From NCBI GenBank assembly GCA_035772405.1, contig JAYKKM010000055.1, positions 169,001 through 233,000 of the forward strand: a stretch of DNA of 64,000 nt. The letters are read 5' to 3'. Within the stretch, counting starts at the first letter, position 1. Each line of letters begins with the position of its first letter. The stretch comes from Chrysogorgia sp. JL179-B06 (Eukaryota; Cnidaria; Anthozoa; Scleralcyonacea; Chrysogorgiidae). Shown here piece by piece: positions 58,001 to 64,000 of this stretch. A program made the position numbers and the translations under genes. The notes beneath the pieces were generated by a model. The model saw only the letters and a program-made list of their open reading frames with translations. It searched no databases and was not told where the DNA came from.

Positions 58001-59026
58001 TAAGCTGAAAGGATCTTGAGCGTTTTGAACTTAAAATTAAGCCGTTCAAGAAAAAAAACCAAGAAATATTCCAAGGACTAGAACCATGGAGATGGCGATG
58101 GAAATTTTCACGATCAGAATTTCTGTGGCAAAATATTGCAGTATTACAGCAGTTGATAATGCAATGTATAATGTGTTAATATATTAATATATATATATAT
58201 ATATATTATTATATATTATATATATATATTATAATATATATATTATTATTATATATTATATATATATATATATTATAATATATATTATTATATATTATAT
58301 ATTATATATTATTATATATATATACACCTGTATATTATTATATATTATGTATTATATATTATATATTATATATTATAATATTAATATATAATATTAATAT
58401 ATTAGTTGATAATAATATAGTTGATAATAATACATATATAATATAGTTGATAATAATACAGATAGTTATAATAATACACTGCTACAGTTTCATGTCCATG
58501 TAACCGCGCCTTATGTAGCCGAGAATAGATTATGGTTAAACCTATAATTAAATTATGTCGAATTTGATATTCTAAATAGATCACGTTCTTATCAAAACAC
58601 GGAAAAATTAAAATGAAAATGCAGAAAAATAACATGGAAACATTATTTTAAATGCTATTTCTTTATTTAATTATTGTAAATAGATGTTGTTTTTTATGAT
58701 AATGCATTTTTAACAAAAACATGCACAGCTTAGGCGTTTTTGGGTTACATTTTATGCTCAGATTGTTTGAAATTACAATAGTGTAAAATCCTGTGTATTT
58801 AGAGCAGAAGTGGTAATAGTTCTATGTTCTCTTTCTCATTTTTTAAGGTGAATTGTGTCGTGGAATTGCTTTCAGTTCAGCAACACAAGTTTGTTGTTGC
58901 GGTGAAATTTACAACTACAAGTCTGGCCACGATTGCTGTGGTACAGATTACTACAACAGTTCCGCACAAAGATGTTGCCCAAATTCGAATCTTATTTCTC
59001 GAGAAGAATTTTGCCCAAGTTATTGA
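51956..59026 (+). CDS. Secreted VWA-HYR-galaxin-like protein (6 exons)
   Basis: Exons 51956-52034, 52228-52305, 53090-53397, 55724-56021, 57117-57368, 58848-59026; all GT-AG, phases consistent, 397 residues. Residues 1-21 are a signal peptide (hydrophobic VGLFLVVLTFF, cut probably after SLA). Then a short GRP-GRP-GRP stretch (about 37-45). Residues 55-250 form a von Willebrand A domain with an intact metal site: D64-M-S66-Y-S68, TT/T at 142-145, and D178 in ITDGE. Residues 257-338 resemble a HYR domain (PGDSTAEVSW ... FSVGKYNITYSF ... VCRVNLEV). Residues 342-397 hold paired cysteines (CCCGEIYNY, DCCGTDYYN, RCCPN), the galaxin repeat pattern. Likely an extracellular matrix protein; a skeletal or calcification role is only inference. 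No gene name claimed. Confidence 0.88.
52228..52305 (+). CDS. Gene 2 exon 2 (GRP repeat)
   Basis: GFDWFSDNAGRPGRPGRPST then ASSGGN; the nine-base unit ggaagacca is repeated three times, so copy number may vary. Phases 1-1. Donor gtaaga. Confidence 0.75.
52495..52715. repeat. Minisatellite, GTTGCAGTTATAAAATT unit
   Basis: About twelve imperfect copies of a 15-17-base unit in gene 2 intron 2. Confidence 0.8.
53090..53397 (+). CDS. Gene 2 exon 3 (VWA first half, MIDAS)
   Basis: ECTKDLLLVVDMSYSIGKSS to LALEIANDK. DMSYS is the metal-ion-dependent adhesion site. Acceptor tttttttag, donor gtacgt. Confidence 0.9.
53403..54251. repeat. Dispersed repeat around hAT insertion, left part
   Basis: Starts (aat)n then atttatatagcgc. 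The stretch 53630-53820 (agtaaaatcaacactta, cttagctgtg, ggcgcctttgacatacctt) is repeated directly at 55450-55590 on the far side of the hAT element. Confidence 0.65.
54252..55308. mobile_element. Non-autonomous hAT element with 8-bp target duplication
   Basis: Terminal inverted repeats TAGGCCTCTACAGATTGTGC and complement, flanked by GTCTGGGG at 54244-54251 and 55309-55316. Gagcaactttt units cluster inside both ends, as subterminal repeats do in hAT elements. Only the transposase C-terminus remains, so it would need help in trans. Confidence 0.92.
54590..55000 (+). pseudogene. hAT transposase C-terminal dimerisation domain
   Basis: Open frame reads EEFRNFPFLDNDEIIASLGQ, then LPNWSALVKKLLLLQPSSAS and AERVFSLLNNGF. 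The W...LLLLQPSSASAERVFS block is the hAT dimerisation domain. The DDE catalytic region is absent. Downstream reading QDSSLTDYLESSVMLRYN fits the family end. Confidence 0.9.
55430..55600. repeat. Direct repeat of 53630-53820
   Basis: Same order of shared strings (agtaaaatcaacacttata, atcttagctgtg, ggcgcctttgatatacctt, gtcacacgtct). Lies between the hAT element and exon 4. Confidence 0.7.
55724..56021 (+). CDS. Gene 2 exon 4 (VWA second half)
   Basis: DDVVIVITDGEPRGKW, then VLVIAAGVGPSRKKFL and ILGRLVASSCTKP. ITDGE gives the third metal-site Asp. Acceptor aaaatag, donor gtacgt. Separated from exon 3 by a 2.3-kb intron with a hAT insertion. Confidence 0.9.
56022..57116. other. Gene 2 intron 4
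   Basis: Contains the dispersed repeat at 56839-56935 shared with 18029-18115. Nothing else recognised. Confidence 0.5.
57117..57368 (+). CDS. Gene 2 exon 5 (HYR-like domain)
   Basis: One whole domain in one phase 1-1 exon: PPTNYVKPGDSTAEVSWLKP to YNITYSFKLKGG and VVCRVNLEVK. Acceptor atttttaag, donor gtgagt. Confidence 0.85.
57605..57789. mobile_element. Foldback MITE in gene 2 intron 5
   Basis: Arms of about 75 bases: aacaaatagattcaatttt / complement at the right end, ctgttcagttatagatacac versus gtgtatctataactgaacag. Confidence 0.85.
58180..58445. repeat. AT/ATT-rich low-complexity tract
   Basis: Irregular mixture of atat and ttatta units in gene 2 intron 5, unlike the pure AT tracts at Penelope ends. 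Confidence 0.9.
58848..59026 (+). CDS. Gene 2 exon 6 (galaxin-like tail, stop)
   Basis: GELCRGIAFSSATQVCCCGE through the paired Cys repeats to EEFCPSY then TGA at 59024-59026. Acceptor ttttttaag. Eleven cysteines in 58 residues. Confidence 0.88.
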
Positions 59027-59029
59027 AGC

Positions 59030-59091
59030 AATAAAACTTTTTACTTGACTATGTCGCAGGTTGCTTTATTAATTGTAACTTTCAAAATAAA
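59030..59091 (+). promoter_or_regulatory. Candidate polyadenylation signals of gene 2
   Basis: AATAAA at 59030-59035, only three bases after the stop codon, and again at 59086-59091. The second is the likelier functional one. Confidence 0.5.
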
Positions 59092-59094
59092 GTA

Positions 59095-59840
59095 GACATA
59101 TAGCGTTAACTAAGTTTTAATTCGTAAAATATTATTCAGTGTGTTTTGTCCTTAGTTTCTTATGTACGACATGATTGTAAAATGTTTGCAAACTTACTTC
59201 ATTAAACATATCATCATAATCAAGCATTTTCTATGATCTATACACTGAGTGGATGCCAATATATTAATGTAATAACTAGAAATACGTATACGCAGCAACC
59301 CCTCGCCCGCTTACTGTTTGAAACTTGTATAGCGTAGTTGCTTACAGTACTTCTTTTAGTTTTTACTAACTTTTAGTTGTACTTGAATTAGATAGCCCAG
59401 TCATTTGCCAAACTGAATAGACTTTCAGTTTTTTGCACCCTAAACTACCAGCACTGTACAATATATATATAGGCTAATCATATAGAGGGCAAAATTACTT
59501 GAATATAATTGGCTAATGAGGAGAGGATTTTTCCTAAATTCAGGGACAAGATTGGTTGACATGCCAGCGGGAAACACTTAAGTTACTGTATTAATGTTGT
59601 TTTACTTGTAAATCCAAGCTCCCCTGTTCTCTTTAATGTTTAACTCAACAAAGTTGGTTGTAATGTACCGTTTACATCCAGTGGATTGTAGTTGTTTTTC
59701 ACGCTTGGTTTTGACATTTAGCTGGCTTTATGTTGTTGACGTGCGTACCTGTAGTTAACTTATTTATGAATAAATTTATAAAAAATATAATAAATTTATA
59801 AAAATATAAATTATGATTAACAGGTAATCACATGGTTCCT
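59095..59840. other. Intergenic, nothing recognised
   Basis: AT-rich sequence downstream of gene 2; no gene or repeat supported. Confidence 0.4.
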
Positions 59841-59845
59841 CTGTT

Positions 59846-59935
59846 TTCACATTTCACTTGTGTTTTCAAAGTTTCACAAATTGCCCTCGTCGCTTGGAGA
59901 CTCGGGCAATTTTGTGAAACTTTGAAAACATGCAT
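59846..59935. mobile_element. Short palindrome MITE
   Basis: gttttcaaagtttcacaaa and tttgtgaaactttgaaaac arms around a gccctcgtcgc centre. Confidence 0.65.
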
Positions 59936-59947
59936 GAAATTAAACCT

Positions 59948-60148
59948 TAGTAGTATAGGACATGGGGATACCGGTGCACCTAGTTGTCGTTCTAAAAATC
60001 TCAAAATAATATCATAACCCATGCACCAGACCACACCTTGCAAATGGAAAATGTTTATGGCAAGGGTGTTTGGTAGCAAATTAATAACACTATGAGACGT
60101 TGTACGATAACTCTAGGCACCTCGGTACCCCCATGTCCTATACTACCA
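59948..60148. mobile_element. TIR MITE, TAGTATAGGACATGGGG family
   Basis: Ends tagtataggacatggggata and tacccccatgtcctatacta. A further half copy (atgtcctatactactatg) at about 60210. Confidence 0.7.
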
Positions 60149-60404
60149 TACAGTGAGGACGCCAGTCGTATAAAGGCTAGGGGTGTCTGATGATAAATTG
60201 ATGCCCATGTGTCCTATACTACTATGTAATATACATTCAGTACGTCAACCGTGGGGTCAACTAATTTCGTAGTTACACGATAATAACTTTCAGTTTGGGT
60301 TAGTACCGACTTAAGTGTGGTCAACACCACAACTTGTGTTACTGGATGTATTATCATTTACCACGATGTTTTTATGGCCAGAAAGAAATCCAGCCTTTGA
60401 GGGC

Positions 60405-60755
60405 TTTCAAGAGAGTTTTCTTGGGCTCATTAATTTCTTGGCTCGCTTTTGGCACTTGTGCCAAATATGGCGACACTGGCCGAACAGCTTCGCCTCCTAA
60501 CCCGTGCTGGCAACCCGTGGACCTGGATACCAGAACAACAGACCGCCTTTAACAGCCTCAAAGCAAGAATTTCCAGTGAGTCGTGCCTTGCCTTCTTCAG
60601 CCAACACCAGAAAACGGAGGTCCGTGTCGATGGCTCACCCGTTGGGCTAGGCGCCATTTGATGCCAAATACAAGAGGATGGAACGTCAAGACCTGTCGCA
60701 TATGCTAGTCGTTCCCTGAAAGGACATGGCTTCAAGATCTATTCGACGTTTACCT
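60405..60755 (+). pseudogene. Ty3/gypsy retrotransposon fragment (RT end and RNase H start)
   Basis: Reads FLGLINFLARF, frameshift, then LVPNMATLAEQLRLLTRAG, WTWIPEQQTAFNSLKARI and VRVDGSPVGLGAI, an in-frame stop, then QIQEDGTSRPVAYASRSL. This is the RT thumb-to-RNase H junction of Ty3/gypsy Pol (the usual DASP reads DGSP). No LTRs or other domains. Confidence 0.85.
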
Positions 60756-60759
60756 GGTG

Positions 60760-62235
60760 ATTTAATGCTTGTATGTCCATTAAACCGATGTAATTTCGTA
60801 ACAGATATAATTCGTATACCTTGCCAGGCAATTCTGTAGTTTCTTTTTTCCGAGTCAAATCGCTTCCAAGGCTGTGGAGCAATGTTTTGGCTGGGATTGC
60901 AGGGAATTATATAGGGATTGTGAAGGGATTGATCGATGAAGAGGGGACAGCAAGGGATTGGGGAAGAGAGAAAAGCGAGGAGAGTTGCCCGCCAAATTAT
61001 CGACATAGTCAGTGGGCTCTGAGCATATCAAACGCACATGCTAAAATGTACATACTAGGGAAGGGTAGGACAAAATAAACCCAATCTTCGCAAGTGCTTG
61101 AAAAGCTCTCTGCCGTCCTTCCACTTTGGCCTCATAAACTTCGTCGAACTTTATGGTGAAAGGAAGTGAAATAGAGTCGCTGGTAAAAGCAAGCTCACCT
61201 TTTGAGGCCGCTACGAAATTTGCTTTTTGTCTACAAGAAATTCGACGTAATTTTCCAACCGAAGCAAGGCAAAGCCGAAGGTAACACCAGAAGTGGACGT
61301 TATCGACGAAAGAAGTGATCGCTATAGTACAACATCAAGATCGATGACAACAAACCACTTGTTGAACTAAGTGAATTGGGTCCATAAGTTGAGGAAACTC
61401 GCTTCTTTTAATTTTCGCCTCGCCCCATTCCCCTCCCCTGGCATTTCCCTGGCTCGGTCAAAAATGGCCAAACAGCGTTGAAAGCTATTTGACTCGGAAA
61501 AAAGAAGCCACAGAGTGGCCTGCGGAGGAGGCTAGCATTTATATACGTACAATCAAAATAGCTCTCACAGTTTTAGCCAAACTCTACGTATTAAATACAT
61601 TTGGTTCTAAAAGTTTCCCACAGTACCTGATTACAGAAATCAGTAGCCCGAGTAAACGTCTGGACAGGCGTCTTGTTTTTGTAATAAAAAGGAATTAATG
61701 TTTGCAATAATATTCGCGCGTTGGTGTTCTATGGTAATAAATGGGACAAGAAGATTGGGAAGTTGGTTTTCGTCAACTTTTAGCGTGAAATTATTCAGTG
61801 TGTTATAAGAGAGTGATGTTACAAGATTGGTACAGCGGAGGCATATTAAACTGTGATTAACAGTTGCTGTATTTGACAAGAGCAAGCAGCGAGTAATTGT
61901 GCGTTGTGAAATTATAGATTAATTGGTCATTTTACACTACATGTGCGATAACGTGGTGTGGAGGAAGTTCAATTGGTGTGTTTTGAGTAATGCACTACGC
62001 GAGATAGTATAACGCACTATAGCGAGACGTAGATGCATGTTGTGGCCGTCTTTATAGTGAAGACACGATGGTTGTCCAATACTGTCGAACGTATTCGGGT
62101 CGTTCCGGTCGTGACATTCGTGTTAATGTTAATATTTGGTATAATATTAGAATATTTAAATAATAAAATTTTGAAGGTGCGGGTAAATATTCGTCGATTC
62201 GTTGCATTGGTGCAATTAGTCGGGTTATATTAACT
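60760..62235. other. Intergenic, mostly unrecognised
   Basis: Short open frames only. From about 62060 on, strings such as cgggtcgttccggtcgtgac look like a decayed relative of the satellite that follows. Confidence 0.4.
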
Positions 62236-63795
62236 ATATGAACGAGTACAACAAGTCGTGTGGGAGAGTAGGCCAAAATATTCGTCGGTCGTTCCATTCG
62301 TCCAATTGGTTTCGTCGTAACAAGCGGAACCACTCGTCAAGTCTTAGTCACTGTTGTGTGGTGGTGTACGGTGCGAGAGTAGGCCAGAATACTCGTCGAG
62401 TCGTTCGATTCGTCCAATTGGTCCGGTCGTAACGAGTGGAACAAGTCGTCAAGTCTTATAGACACTGTTGTGTGGTGGTGTACGCGCCGAGTAGGCTAAA
62501 ATACTCGTCGAGTCGTTCGATTCGTCCAATTGGTCCGATCGTAACGAGTGGAACAAGTCGTCAAGTCTTAGTCACTGTTGTGTGGTGGTGTACGGTGCGA
62601 CGAGTAGGCTAAAATACTCGTCGAGTCGTTCGATTCGTCCAATTGGTCCGGTCGTAACGAGTGGAAGAAGTCGTCAAGTCTTAGTCACTGTTGTGTGGTG
62701 GTGTACGGTGCGCCGAGTAGGCCAAAATACTCGTCGAGTCGTTCGATTCGTCCAATTGGTCCGGTCGTAACGAGTGGAAGAAGTCGTCAAGTCTTAGTCA
62801 CTGTTGTGTGGTGGTGTACGGTGCGCCGAGTAGGCCAAAATACTCGTCGAGTCGTTCGATTCGTCCAATTGGTCCGGTCGTAACGAGCGGAGCCACTCGT
62901 CAAGTCTTAGTCACTGTTGTGTGGTGGTGTACGGTGCGCCGAGTAGGCCAAAATACTCGTCGAGTCGTTCGATTCGTCCAATTGGTCCGGTCGTAACGAG
63001 CGGAGCCACTCGTCAAGTCTTAGTCACTGTTGTGTGGTGGTGTACGGTGCGCCGAGTAGGCCAAAATACTCGTCGAATCGTTCGATTCGTCCAATTGGTC
63101 CAGTCGTAACGAGTGGCTGACAAGTCGTCAAGTCTTAGTCACTGTTGTGTGGTGGTGTACGGTGCACCGAGTAGGCCAAAATACTCGTCGAGTCGTTCGA
63201 TTCGTCCAATTGGTCCGGTCGTAACGAGCGAAGCCACTCGTCAAGTCTTAGTCACTGTTGTGTGGTGGTGTACGGTGCGCCGAGTAGGCCAAAATACTCG
63301 TCGAGTCGTTCGATTCGTCCAATTGGTCCAGTCGTAACGAGTGGAACAAGTCGTCAAGTCTTAGTCACTGTTGTGTGGTGGTGTACGGTGCGCCGAGTAG
63401 GCCAAAATACTCGTCGAGTCGTTCGATTCGTCCAATTGGTCCGGTCGTAACGAGCGAAGCCACTCGTCAAGTCTTAGTCACTGTTGTGTGGTGGTGTACG
63501 GTGCGCCGAGTAGGCCAAAATACTCGTCGAGTCGTTCGATTCGTCCAATTGGTCCAGTCGTAACGAGTGGAACAAGTCGTCAAGTCTTAGTCACTGTTGT
63601 GTGGTGGTGTACGGTGCGCCGAGTAGGCCAAAATACTCGTCGAGTCGTTCGATTCGTCCAATTGGTCCGGTCGTAACGAGCGGAACCACTCGTCAAGTCT
63701 TAGCCACTGTTGTGTGGTGGTGTACGGTGCGCCGAGTAGGCCAAAATACTCGTCGAGTCGTTCGATTCGTCCAACTAGATTGGTCCGGTCGTTAC
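62236..63795. repeat. 113-bp tandem satellite, about 13-14 copies
   Basis: Unit contains gtcaagtcttagtcactgtt, gtgtggtggtgtacggtgcg, agtaggccaaaatactcgtc and ccaattggtccggtcgtaac. Central copies are nearly identical; outer copies diverge. The recurring 62-residue frames are by-products because 113 is not divisible by three. Confidence 0.95.
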
Positions 63796-64000
63796 CCCAG
63801 TTTTCACTACCACAAAAACATCAACAATATCAACTCAAAATTATTTGTGTCCAAGTGGAGCACTTTTTGCGTCTACGTTGCTTAGCAACGTAAACGCTAT
63901 GTTATCGGCGGCTGACTAGTATGACTAAAGGACTATATCGCTGTGTTTGGACACTCGTTTGTGACTTAAAACCTGGATCACATGACCAAGCGGAGCCATC
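63796..64000. other. Window edge, nothing recognised
   Basis: gcgtctacgttgcttagcaacgtaaacgc at 63870 is a short palindrome. No gene. Confidence 0.4.

Noticed and set aside
62236..63795. CRISPR array
   Set aside because: Units are contiguous with no unique spacers, and the surrounding genome is eukaryotic.
62582..63885. A run of about ten near-identical 62-residue proteins (MVVYGAPSRPKYSS...)
   Set aside because: They are the same stretch of a 113-bp satellite read once per copy; 113 is not a multiple of three and no splice or start context supports a gene.

Overview
The window is animal nuclear DNA: AT-rich, with two intron-containing genes on the + strand and a very dense load of transposable-element debris. 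A galaxin-type cysteine repeat in one gene, abundant Penelope-like elements, and many foldback and miniature DNA transposons all suggest a cnidarian, probably an anthozoan such as a coral, octocoral or anemone. That assignment is inference; no species is claimed.

Gene 1 (2891-36076, +) is MCM7, a subunit of the replicative helicase. Sixteen exons with GT-AG borders and matching phases encode about 663 residues, from within the N-terminal domain to the stop. The first roughly 57 residues are not visible and probably lie left of the window. Exon 11 carries one extra base that breaks the frame just after the arginine-finger segment; this is either an assembly error or a real lesion. Gene 2 (51956-59026, +) is a six-exon, 397-residue secreted protein: signal peptide, short Gly-Arg-Pro repeat, VWA domain with intact metal site, HYR-like domain, and a C-terminal galaxin-like double-cysteine tail.

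Mobile DNA fills the rest. 1-20 kb (MCM7 introns): a pogo-like element, a collapsed BEL/Pao remnant, a LINE endonuclease scrap, two related TA-flanked elements of one TIR group (the second at 26.0-28.5 kb), and many palindromic MITEs. 20.9-26.0 kb (intron 11): two Penelope-like insertions, each with long inverted arms and hammerhead-like RNA motifs, separated by (AT)n tracts. 32.6-35.4 kb (last intron): nested foldbacks, one with a 9-bp target duplication and a RecQ-like helicase scrap. 37.2-40.8 kb: a truncated LINE, Penelope fragments, a canonical hammerhead ribozyme and a 1.4-kb AT tract. 41-52 kb: foldbacks, a TTAA-flanked MITE, a 153-bp TAGCCTGCG foldback, a 950-bp tandem duplication with a tRNA-like B box, and a foldback carrying a P2X7-tail-like gene fragment. 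54.2-55.3 kb (gene 2 intron): a non-autonomous hAT element with 8-bp target duplication. 60.4 kb: a Ty3/gypsy scrap. 62.2-63.8 kb: a 113-bp tandem satellite.

The two genes show no functional link. The strongest leads are the hammerhead ribozymes tied to Penelope ends and AT tracts, the gene fragments captured inside foldbacks, the VWA-HYR-galaxin protein, and the MCM7 frameshift.
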